A stretch of 42,109 nucleotides of DNA, taken from the NCBI GenBank assembly GCA_905250885.1, contig CAJNOQ010000747.1, positions 1 to 42,109 on the forward strand, written 5' to 3'. Both the position numbers and the translations under genes were made by a program. The notes beneath the pieces are model-generated. The model saw nothing but the letters and a program-made list of their open reading frames with translations, did no database searches and was not told where the DNA came from. This stretch comes from Didymodactylos carnosus (lineage: Eukaryota > Rotifera > Eurotatoria > Philodinida > Philodinidae). Positions 25,583-35,515 of this stretch are shown in pieces; position 1 is the stretch's first letter; every line of letters starts with the position of its first letter.

Positions 25583-25802
25583 TATTACAAAGTGACAAAC
25601 TCATCCAGAATTTTTTCCCGGAGTTGAGAGGTTTTTTAAGAAACTACCGGAGTTGATCAAGAGAAATTCATCCAGATTCCAACATGTCCGGCAGGTGATT
25701 CATCCGGACATGTTGGATTCTGGATGAATAGTTTTCAGATGAGTTATGGATAGGATTTTAATAATCTGGATTTCATGACACTTACTCATACAGCATAGCA
25801 CA

Positions 25803-27277
25803 TAATAGAAACAAGTTTTTTCTTGGATGTGCACGCACACTAAATTTGCATCTGTTCTAATAGTCTTCAACTAAATTTTTATTCCAGAACGAGGTGCTAC
25901 AATTCTCTAATATTTTAGTTCATTTCTCATACTCAATTTTTCTACTGTGTGTTAACTGAATAGAGCTTGAAATTCGAAAACCAGCTACTACGATTGGTCG
26001 TTATTATTCCTTATAGACTTATTTAAATAATAAATACAATTGTTGTTGCATGATGTACGAACAAAAAGAAGAAACTCTGATTCGCGTATAATATCAATAT
26101 TGAAAAAACTGACAAATCAATGATTACTATTCTTCTTCTCTTTTCTCTTTCACTCTTTCTCTCTCTTTCCCTCACAAACATATTTTTTTTTCTTCAGTTT
26201 AAGAAAAGATATTTAACATCAATTAGAGTGTCGTGTTAAATTTTTTTAATCTTCAAACTAATATCTATTTCACGCATTTGATCGTCATCTTTACTACTAC
26301 AAAATAAAACAACAACAGCAATAACGACATAAAAACGAGATTGACTTACTAGTTTATTTGTGTTCAATATAATTTTTAATCTATCACAACGATAAATCGA
26401 TAATACACATAAATCTTACTATCAACAAACATCTATATACAGTATTGAAGGTATTAACAAAAAGAAAATTAGCTTTTTCTCTTCTTTGGATTATTTCCTA
26501 CTAATTTAAATAACACTTGTTGCTCTAATGAAAAAATGCTTTTCTATCATCTAGAATTTATTGTTAATTGAAGTTTTGCTAGTCTAGAACGCTATTATCT
26601 TATTCTACTCTCATACACACTACCTTATGATTGAAGAAGGCTACTTTTAGGATATTTCGATGAGCTCATATCAAATTTTCTAACATTTTCTTTTTTTATC
26701 CATAAGAATTTCTGAGTTCGATTAGTAAAGTAAAGGAAAAAAAATTCAAAGAACGACGTTGTTTTCTTCAATTGACTTGTATGCAGGTTTTCATACTTGT
26801 TTCAGTAATATTGAAATCGCCTTTGGCTAGTATTTTTAGTTAAATAGAAAGAGGAAGAACTATGTCATTTCATTGATTACCAATTAAATTGGAATATATT
26901 ATAAATACAAAATAAACCCGATACGATTGAAGCATTCTTAAACTTTGTTTTACTGAGGAGAAGATGCTCATTTTTTCTACAAAAAGAAGAGGAGATTTTG
27001 AATCGTTTCACAGCGAAACAACTAAGTATGAATTCTTGCAAACTATAACAATTACCCAAATTTCCTTTACAAGTTAATTGAAGAAAATAAGATAGTTCTT
27101 TGAAATTAGATCGCGTTAAGGATGCTACTACTAACAATATCTCATAGATAGATGGAAGAAATTATGATGAGTATATTTTTAGATGTGTTTTTGCTCGAGG
27201 AATCATAATCTCTTACTCATATAAACTCATAAAATGATAGATTAACATATATTTAACATCATTTAGTTTGCTTATCC
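25803..27277. other. AT-rich upstream region of the homeobox gene
   Basis: No coding sequence is recognised; the 86-codon minus frame at 26877-27137 lacks domains. A pyrimidine run (CTTTCTCTCTCTTTCCCTC) lies at about 26154-26172. Just before the start codon, AACATCATTTAG ends at 27267 and could be the acceptor of a 5' UTR intron or a trans-splice site. Regulatory sequence for a developmental gene would be expected here but cannot be located by eye. Confidence 0.4.
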
Positions 27278-28197
27278 ATGTGTACCTCAAACGAAACACT
27301 GTCATATTTATCAACCACACCATGCATGTTTGATCCACATTCTTTTATTAATCACCTCCATTACAACTCTTATCAAGAAGAACCTCCAAATTATCAGCGA
27401 TATCATCATCTTGGCGATGTTCGAACATGTGAAAGTCCCAGTCATCCAAAGACTGGTAAGTCAGAGTTACTGATCAAAATACATCGTTTACTATTTTGTA
27501 CTTAATTTATTTCAGATAATAAACTAAAACGTGAATGTGTTAAGGATGAGGATGATGAAGACAGCGGTGAAGGGAATGATATTAGAGAACAGGTGAATGA
27601 TACGAAAAAGCGTCAACGTCGGTTGCGAACGCATTTCTCAGCAACACAGCTACAGCAATTGGAAACAACATTTTCTTATAATCTCTATCCAGATCTTACG
27701 CTTAGAGAAGATCTTGCACAATTGATCAATTTAACAGAAGCAAAAGTTAAGGTGAGAATGTTGAAAAGCGATCACAAATTTGCAAGTTAGATTTTATCTT
27801 CAAAAACAGAAACTAATTTTATCAATAACTTTCTATTTTCTAGGTTTGGTTTAAAAATCGACGGGCAAAATGGAGAAAACGGCAAAAAAAAGCAAATTAT
27901 TCATTGAATATTCAGCCATTAGTATATCAAGAATGGAAAGCAAAATCTCCTCCACTTTCAACATCCTATGATTCATGGACATCAACGACAACCTTCACAT
28001 CTTCACCAATGAGTTCGTCTATCTATTATCCAACATCATCTAATTATTCATCAAATGATCTGCATCCATTGACACAAGCTTTACAACATAAAGCTACAAT
28101 GAACGAATCATGTTTTCAGCTATACGATTCAAATTATCTTCCGTACACAAATAATACGTTCATAAACAGTTGTACTGCCACTAATCTGAATACGTGA
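27278..28197 (+). CDS. Paired-like (K50, Pitx-like) homeobox transcription factor
   Basis: Three exons: 27278-27455, 27516-27751, 27844-28197, with GTAAGT and GTGAGA donors and CAG/TAG acceptors. The product is 255 residues. The homeodomain spans about residues 93-152, from [17 protein letters not shown] through YPDLTLRE to [14 protein letters not shown]. Homeodomain position 50 is Lys (residue 142), as in the Pitx, Gsc and Otx groups. [15 protein letters not shown] and KWRKR are closest to Pitx. An intron splits helix 3 just before VWFKNRR, a common place in paired-like genes. An acidic stretch ([12 protein letters not shown]) precedes the domain. The C-terminus is Ser/Thr/Tyr-rich, and I see no OAR motif. 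A nuclear DNA-binding regulator is expected, with TAATCC-type targets by K50 rule. AATAAA-like signals occur at about 28246. The Pitx assignment is probable, not proven. Confidence 0.9.
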
Positions 28198-29700
28198 CAT
28201 TTCACTTTGAAAGTTTTTTATTATTTTGTTACTCTTACTGTGATAAAATAAAATTACTAAATATTTTTCTTTGAACTGAGTATTCGATTCATATTATCTG
28301 TAAATCTTCTGTATATGGGAGTTTTATTTTGTTGAGTATAAACTAAATATATTTCCTAACAACCTGAGCACGGTACAATATCTAAAAAGTTCTCTATGTA
28401 TCCGACATATATATATATATATCGAAGTTTTAGTAGTGGCCATTTTTTTGTCTCTTATATAAGTAGGAAACAAAATTTTTTTTGTGGTATCATATGAACA
28501 TCAACTATAAATAGTAGTTTTGGAGTCCGATGCTAAGAAATACTATATTAGTTATTAAATTATTTCTTTTGACGTATTTCTCACTTATTTGTTGATATTA
28601 TAATCTCCCTCTTTTTTTTTTGTCGTTGTTTCGACGCTGAATGAAATTGTAGTTTTGAATTAAGGATTTGTTTCGTCGATGAGAAAAAGACGCTTGTATG
28701 TTTCCGGAAAATGTCTAAAATTCTATCTATGCAGTGTAAAAAAATATTTTATCTTAATTTTATATTCATGAATTGATGATGCAATAAACTATAGTGGAAT
28801 TTATAAACCGGAAGTATTTTTCACATTCTATATAAATAAATATCCATTTCCTTCAGAGGTATGTTATAGTTGATCTATATTTATATTTTGTCTTGTATTT
28901 TATAGATGATCTATTTATCAAAAATATTTTCAACTTTTAGAAGAAGTTCTTGTGGATTTAGTTTTCTCTCAATAATTTCATTTACTTGCGATCAAGTTTT
29001 GTCGCATCTTTTGTAGTCATAACATCTATCTAAGATTTTGTTCTGTGTACTGTAATAAATAATGAAATGTAAATTTTGTTCGTTCGTCCTGCATTGTATT
29101 CTGATTGAATGGTGTGACCTGTATGATGTTTCTTCAATACAATAAAGAAAAATGATCACTATTGTATTTGATAAATCCTTTAAGCATTTGTAAATGTTGA
29201 ATTTCTTTCAGTCAATATTCATTCGTATAGAAAGCCTATTGTGAAAAGAACAACTAAAAAATTATACCAAACTTTAAACATACATTCAAGTCTTTCACAC
29301 TTATCTAAGATTATTTCTAAACTGTACCTTTCCTTCGAATAATATGCAAAAGCGTGTTAGTGAGATTTTTGTATAAATTGAGCTCTAACGACAAATATGC
29401 TCATGTCTTTCGATGAATTAGATGATGAGAGCTTTTTGAGCTATAGCGCATATAATCACAGCTAGTATTTCGAATTATTAATGCTTATTATGGCATCAAT
29501 ATTTATTTTCTCAATGATTATTGTAGCAAATTTTGGTTATCACAATGTCGGAAATGTATGTGACAAAATTGATCTTGCCACAAGTTTAATTCATCATATA
29601 ATTTAATATCTTTTAGTCGATCATCATTAATTCTTTTGTACATTTTTATTTATTCTGTTCTTCCGCTACCTATGACAACAAAAAAAGGAATTCACGAAAC
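28198..29700. other. 3' flank of the homeobox gene, no other gene seen
   Basis: Very AT-rich DNA with a possible poly(A) signal (AAATAAAATT) about 45 bases after the homeobox stop codon. A (TA)n microsatellite is at about 28409-28422. Another AATAAAG at 29141 could be an alternative 3' end. No splice-linked frames or element termini are recognised. Confidence 0.45.
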
Positions 29701-29763
29701 GTACAGGCACTTAAATGTGAGCTGCACATATTATTCCACTCGACAGAATACTATCAACCGTGA

Positions 29764-30170
29764 TGCTAGAATACAATTTCGCTAAAACTCCAAAAATTAA
29801 TTTGCAGTTTTTTTCACCAAAACCCCAAAGCCTCACTTTTAATATGACGTCCTCGATCGCGTTCACATTTAGATTATAACAGGGAGAGTTCTGATTCAAA
29901 AATTCGGGCCTTAGGATTTTAAAGTCATTAAGTAATTGCATCAGGATCAATTACTAATGGAACTTGAACGTTACCGACAGGCAAAGATTGAGAAGAAATA
30001 CTTTCCCTAGTAGATGAATTTGCAACCAGAGTTAAGAAAGAAATTTTTGATACGATTTTCCGTGAAAAGATCGACGAAAACTTTAAAAAAGCGATTAATT
30101 ACTTCAAAAAGCAACAGAAAACAACAGGCAGTAATTTCCCGGAAAAATCAAAATTTGTCATCTTGATAGA
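29764..30170 (+). pseudogene. Possible decayed coding fragment of unknown family
   Basis: Three successive open stretches on the plus strand read like protein. At about 29764-29880 there is MLEYNFAKTPKINLQFF and more, then a stop. At about 29957-30010 there is MELERYRQAKIEKKYFP, then TAG. In a shifted frame from about 29995 there is LVDEFATRVKKEIFDTIFRE through KSKFVILIDQRH. The amphipathic, Lys/Glu-rich translations suggest an old gene or element broken by a stop and a frameshift. I cannot name the family. The fragment ends against the left arm of the next element. Confidence 0.3.
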
Positions 30171-30205
30171 CCAGAGACATACGATAAAAAATCTGCTGAG
30201 TATAT

Positions 30206-31249
30206 GGGCGTGGCCAACCGCCATGAAGCCTCGATTTGTTTTGTTCATGTAACACCAACCAAATATGATGAAATGATGATCTTTTTACTACTGATAGTAC
30301 ATATATAGTGCTAATGATCTGTTATTATTTCACCTGTATATCTCACCACACAGGAGGCTTGTCAAGGGATGTTTTGTCATCATTTTGTTAAACATGCTTT
30401 GCACCGAATACGTCATACCACACTTGTTTCTAATGGAAAATTCTTCGTCTAGTAAAACGTTTACAACCAACGTTTACAACCGACCAGATTTTCCCAAGCC
30501 ACTACATGTCCAAATTAACATCGAGCCACAGTTGGTACAGTATTTTCAACAATCAGTCACATCTGATCGACAGTAAGAACAATTCCATTCAACTTGTGGA
30601 GAGAACATGGCAAAGAGACGTGTTATGGGAAAAGAAGAACGAACGAGAGCGAGACGAACGAGTTATTGCGCTTTGAATGACGATGATATAACTGACACAC
30701 AGAAATACGATATAGTGAATGAAATAGTATCGTGCACAAAATACGTACCAAGAACGAGAAACGTTTGAAAGGAAAAAAGAAAAAAGAATGCCTTCTCTCT
30801 CTAGTATCTCACTGATAACGGTATCCATGTGCCATGGGCACAGTGCATTCTTGAGCAAATATGCATGTGTATAATTTTGATTGCTGATTAATGCCTCTAT
30901 TGATTAATAATCGTTTTAGTAATGAACTACGATAGAATCGTGAACTTCACGACAATCACAAGGCTAGCTTTGGATTAAATACACATATTATAAACGTTCT
31001 TACTAGACGAAGAATTTTCCATTAGAAACAAGTGTGGTATGACGTATTCGGTGCAAAGCACGTTTGACAAAATGATGACAAAACATCCCTTGACAAGCCT
31101 CCTGTGTGGTGAGATATACAGGTGAAATAATAACAGATCATTAGCACTATATATGTACTATCAATAGTAAAAAGATCATCATTTCATCATATTTGGTTGG
31201 TGTTACATGAACAAAACAAATCGAGGCTTCATGGCGGTTGGCCACGCCC
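30206..31249. mobile_element. 1.04-kb element with about 258-bp inverted arms (GGGCGTGGCC ends)
   Basis: The left arm (30206-30463) and the right arm (30991-31249) are inverted copies with only a few differences. Each begins GGGCGTGGCCAACCGCCATG at the outer edge. Both carry CACACAGGAGGCTTGTCAAG and end at CTTCGTCTAGTAA..ACGTTTA. The interior (30464-30990) has a doubled CGTTTACAACC word and a purine-rich stretch, but no recognisable transposase. The 63-codon frame at 30385-30576 crosses from arm into interior and is not recognised. The terminal sequence suggests a cut-and-paste DNA transposon derivative; the superfamily is not decided because no target duplication is visible. Confidence 0.8.
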
Positions 31250-31862
31250 CTTTGTTAACTTTAGAGGTGTCAAAGGTGGAATCTTAAAGTTCGGAATTAG
31301 CGATCATTGGCCGAACAGCTAGCTATAAAGTCGATTCTGTAGTCTTCAAAATTGACGGTTTGTTTCCAGTTACTGAGGGGAAATCCCTTCAGGTAATTCT
31401 CTTACTTTTACTAAAATTTTGGATAAATAAGCAAAAGGACATATCAATCACTAAGTGGTATGAATTATATGTTGCTTCTTTTTTCAGCACTGAAGATTAG
31501 TATGCTCCAACTTTCACGTTGGATTAATAGAGAAAAATATAAACCTGCTCTGCGCGTCCTCATTTTAAATAAATTGAAAAGTATTCGAAAATCGAGAAAT
31601 ATTATTTACAGATACCATTTTGAAGCAGATAAAATACCCAAGTCAGACAAGTCGTATACGATCGTATCTGAATCAGATAAAATCATACCAAATCGTATGA
31701 AAATCATATATGAATCGTGATATCTGATTTGTCCTGTGGATTGTATAATACGATCGTAGTGGATCATACGATTATGTACGATTTCATATGAAGGTGTATG
31801 ATCGTATATATGATCCTCGTTAAGTTAGAAACGAGATCGTAAATAGCCTGTTTAATTACTAT
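31250..31862. other. Intergenic stretch with an ATCGTAT-rich cluster
   Basis: No gene is recognised. From about 31650 to 31815 the words ATCGTAT, ATACGAT and ATCATAC recur many times in both orientations (for example TATACGATCGTATCTG and ATACGATCGTAGTGG). The 86-codon frame at 31460-31720 runs partly through this cluster and is probably chance. Confidence 0.4.
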
Positions 31863-32128
31863 AATGGACAGTTTTTTCTTACTCCCTCCGGCACCTCTAA
31901 CACTGAATTCGAGTTAATATTAGATCAAACTGAGAACGGTAGCGAGTCAGTTTGTCCGACGTCTGTTTTAGAAGTAAAAAATATCTTAAAACACTCAAAG
32001 TCAACGAACCTTCAGTCAATGACGCTATTTCTAATTTCATGCTCAAATTACTCCTACTGAGTTATGTAGAATCCTTGGTTAACTGTTTTAATGAATGGCT
32101 GGAAGTAGGAACTTTCCTCAAAACATGA
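31863..32128 (+). pseudogene. Decayed non-LTR retrotransposon fragment (start of reverse transcriptase)
   Basis: The plus strand reads NGQFFLTPSGTSNTEFELIL and on to SVLEVKNILKHSKSTNLQS. It then continues in another frame as VNDAISNFMLKLLLLSYVES and LVNCFNEWLEVGTFLKT before a stop at 32126-32128. The order (a SVLEVKNIL.. helix, then ..ISNFMLKLL, then a ..CFNEWLE.G.FL.. segment) is typical of the N-terminal reverse-transcriptase region of CR1/jockey-type LINEs. There is one frameshift near 32015. It is inactive. Confidence 0.6.
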
Positions 32129-32459
32129 ATCAATACTACTCAAATGAACTGAGTTCGTTGATATGAGATCTGTTGATTAATTATTGCCCCCTATCGTAGC
32201 ACGGTTCCTTGAATCGAGTTCTGCTTTTTAATGCATTCCGTTATCATTATTATACTTTCTATATTTTTTATTCTGTTTCGTTTTAAACTCATAATGGATT
32301 AACCTTCCCTGTTTATTGCGTGTTGTTTATTTTTATTGGTAACTGTTTAATTTTTTAGAACCGTACTTATATGGTCAAAATTTGGTTATTTCCCCTACCT
32401 TTGTAACAGTCTGCGGACTTAACAATAAATGAAAAATTCAAACATATCGTGGGAACAAA
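32129..32459. other. AT-rich spacer between LINE fragment and foldback MITE
   Basis: No coding sequence or RNA gene is recognised. The 3' part of the LINE may continue here in unrecognisable form. Confidence 0.4.
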
Positions 32460-32740
32460 AAATATAAAGTTGATTTTGAGTCACTGAAAAGTGCTTTTCC
32501 GTACCAGCACAGTCGATAACTCTGAAGATTTTTGTTTTTGGCGACGGATACTTCCAAAACTTTAGGAAAAATTTTCTGACAAAATGGAGCAAAAAAGTTT
32601 TCATGGAAAAACAATGTTAGTTTGAAATTTTTCCTAAACTTTTGGAAGTATCCCTCGCTAAAAACAGAAAATCTTTCGAGTTATCGAGTGTGGTGAATAC
32701 GAAAAAGCACTTTTCAGCAACTCAAGACCAACTTTATTTT
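32460..32740. mobile_element. Foldback MITE, shorter copy of a two-member family
   Basis: The left arm has AAAGTTGATTTTGAGTCACT then GAAAAGTGCTTTTC (32486). The right arm has the inverse (32702-32715) and ends AACTTTATTTT. The shared block continues into CAGCACAGTCGATAACTC, matching the copy at 19486-19980. Internal pairing goes on through GGATACTTCCAAAACTTTAG and CTAAACTTTTGGAAGTATCC, leaving a short loop. The element is therefore almost entirely palindromic. Confidence 0.75.
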
Positions 32741-34003
32741 TTTCCGGTGATATGCAAATAAAAAGCTACACATGTTAACATATAAACTTTACTTTACATT
32801 TAGAACTAGCTTAACACTTCACGGTTATTAAGTTTTTCGTAACTGATCCCCGTTTTACGAAACCCATTTCATTTTTCTACAAAAGTTTAACCCATGCTCT
32901 TCCTTCGATACATTCAACGTCAACAATATAAAAAAAAAGATGAAAGTACACCAAACGAATGACGTATTGAAAAGACAAATAGCTAATAGAGAGGAGAAAA
33001 AACTACTTGCAGGGGAACAAAATGCTTGACAATCACTGACAAATAATCGTTGTACAAACAATTCTAGTGAATATGCAAAAGTCGGGCGCCTATTGGGTAC
33101 TTTGTTACAGTAATGTCGTAGGTGCTTGGCTTCCGCAAGCAAATATCTTTAGGTACCTCTTAAGTCTTTTTTAAGGTACCTTTGCTAGCCTCAGCCAAGT
33201 ATTAAAGTACCTAAAAAGTAATTTTAGCTACCTATCCAAGTAAGGTCATAGGCCCTTAGACATACTTGGCTTACGGCAGCCAAAGTTCTTAGGTACTCGA
33301 TTTCCAGTACATTCACTAGAGAACTCCTCCTGCTTATTCTGACTCTGTATTTTCCGAAGAAGCAAAAAGCGCACACAAATCAGCGGGAATTTTAGAATCT
33401 ATTATTTTTATGGAAAAAAACAGAAAAAACAAAAAGTATAAATTTTCCACATCGTAGCTGTAGGACAGGGTTTATACGGCGTATAAAATCAACTGTACTT
33501 CAAGCAGAAAGCGACTATAGCCGAAAGACCTACAGGTCTTACGACGTTTGAAATTATTTCAGTTTTTCTTTCAAAGTTTCAGTTATTTTATTCCACTTTC
33601 TTACCGATATTTCACCGAATCTTTTCCGGTTTCGAAAAATTTTATACTGGTCGACCGATACAACATTTCATACCGGTTCCAACTCTGGAATGCATTCCTG
33701 AAGACAAAGACTTTAGTGCCTTTTTGTGAAATGATTAAAATGATTTGGCCATTCATTCATGCTATGCTGATATTTAGTTTATTTTTATCAGTCAAACCTT
33801 GTAAATCAATAGGACATAATGTAAAGATATTGTTGAAGAAAATTACTAAAAATACAAACAACGCGTAATTCAGAACTGCAATATAATTGACACTTTTGCT
33901 GCTGAATTTATGTCTGAGAGAGTAGTTATCATCACATGGTTATACTACAGAAGCTTCTCTGACAATTTGAGTCATTTCAATTAGACCGATCCCAAAAAGG
34001 ATG
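32741..34003. other. Intergenic region downstream of SLC52 gene, with a three-copy repeat
   Basis: A motif with TACTTGGCT..GC.AGC.AA..AGGTAC occurs three times: 33122-33158 and 33262-33297 in direct orientation, and about 33184-33213 inverted. A minus-strand AATAAA near 33778 may be the SLC52 poly(A) signal, about 220 bases past its stop. The 106-codon frame at 33548-33868 is Phe/Lys-rich and has no recognised domain. Confidence 0.45.
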
Positions 34004-35515
34004 TTATAGACAATATTTCTCACACGGGCGTCTGTCTTCCAACAATTTAAATGTATTAATAACAACATACATGGGTATTGCTCCAAAACATACGCCTGAC
34101 TGTGCTGTGACACCAAACCAGAATAATCCCGATGTCTTTTTCCATGATCGTTTAATGATATTTCCACTTACTACTCGAGCATAGCCACCTGAAAACGACG
34201 AAAGAAACCACACAAATGTTAATAACATACCACCCTGCATAGTATCAGACAACATTGGACATGGACTTTTGGACGCGATGTGGAGAATGAATATGCAAGC
34301 AATAAAAGAAACAAGTGTTCCGAAAATAATCCATTTAATTTTAAGTATTGGATATTTTAAACTAACAACACATGCTAATGGATAAGCTAAAGGATAGAAG
34401 ACACTGCAATAATAAAATGATTTTTGTCCATAGGGTAAGAGTGAATAGGTGATAACTGAGGGCAAACAGCCGTACATGACAGTACAATTCAGCGCAGATA
34501 CAATTAACAGGCAATAAAACTGTTGTTTTGATAGAGGATCCGACTTCTCTTGACTATTATCAGGTAAAAACACTTCATGGACACCGTTTTCCTTAACAAT
34601 TTGTACTTGCTTCTAAATGAAACGAAAGAAAGCAAAATGAACCGAGATAAGATAAATATTACACGTACGGCACCCGCAGTGTCAACAATTGATGTACATC
34701 TCAAGATCGAAAACGCAATAAATGAGCACATAATAATCCCAGAGAGAAGAAAAAAGAATATTGATACACTAAATCGAGGTTCGGTATACACCGGTTCTAC
34801 GATCACATCGAAGTGTTCAGTTATCGAATTATTTCTATGTTGCTCAATACACTTCACTTCACCACCGACTCCTTGTATCAGTGCAAGTATTGTTGGAATT
34901 GTAGCCGTAAAACTTTCACCAAAAAACATTGCATTCAAATATTGTGGCTGGAATCGTTTCATGTAATCGGCAAATATTAGACTTGATGAACAATCCAACA
35001 GTGCTAACGAGAAGGTAGCTGCTAACAATGCTACACTGCGCTCTGCGCCAAATATGTGTGCAGTAACTTTCCAGAAGAATCCGATCGCTATACAAGCAAC
35101 TATGCCAACAATAATAATGATGTAAATATAGGGTATTTCTGTAAAGCGCTTATTCTGATAAAATTTCATTAAAATAATAAAGCATGGAAATATATTTGCT
35201 AAACAAACTATAACAAAATAAAGCATGATAGCAAAGTCTAAAGTTGATTGATATGTTCAACAGCTGTGCATACTTATTACACTTAATAAAGATGGAAGAG
35301 TCCATCCTTCAGGAGTTACTTGTATCATGAGAGGAAGCTGTATCCATACACCGTTTAAATCAATCCATGTTGAGAGATTAAGGATAATGATTAAAAAATA
35401 TACAATTGATTTTGACCATCGCGAGTTAGAAATACTGAAACAGATAATTATTTACACGAGAAAAAACGATGAGTTTCTATTTTTGCAAAACTCACTAAAC
35501 TTACCTTTGAGTCAT
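34004..35515 (-). CDS. SLC52-type riboflavin transporter
   Basis: Four exons (minus, 5' to 3'): 35515-35505, 35434-35274, 35237-34669, 34612-34004. They join in phase to 449 residues, within the usual SLC52A range. Exon 1 is only 11 nt (ATG ACT CAA AG), before a GTAAGT donor. Family signatures are clear: NGVWIQLPLMIQVTPEGWTL near the N-terminus, LALLDCSSSLIFADYMKRF with AMFFGESFTATIPTILALIQGVGG in the first half, then LPSVITYSLLPYG, SPCPML and GAIPMYVVINTFKLL in the second half. About 10-11 hydrophobic membrane segments are visible. The loop between the halves is short (KQVQIVKENGVHEV). By family knowledge it carries riboflavin across the plasma membrane for FMN/FAD synthesis. The exon 3 donor is GTACGT, the exon 2 donor GTATGC. 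It is intact in this window. Confidence 0.93.

Larger units (their letters stand above)
24487..25802. mobile_element. Outer foldback element with CCGGATGAA-type subterminal repeats
   Basis: Diverged inverted arms flank the inner palindrome. Left edge: ATGCAGCATCGTGGAGTG..ATCAAATCCGGAT. Right edge, as complement: TATGCTGTATGAG..GTCATGAAATCCAGAT. Further in, GGATGAATTTCCCTCGATCA at 24626 is the inverse of TGATCAAGAGAAATTCATCC at 25656. Nearest the centre, CACTTGCAATAAAAAGCAA (24678) is inverse to TTGCTTTTTATTACAAAGTG (25575). Words such as ATCCGG, GGATGAA and TCATCC recur throughout both arms. No transposase is visible. The arms are diverged, so this layer is older than the inner one. Confidence 0.65.

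Noticed and set aside
33548..33868. 106-codon plus-strand frame
   Set aside because: Phe/Lys/Ser-rich translation of AT-rich DNA, no domain, no splice context.
34577..34966. 129-codon plus-strand frame over the SLC52 gene
   Set aside because: It is the antisense shadow of SLC52 exons 3 and 4, which match a known family on the minus strand.
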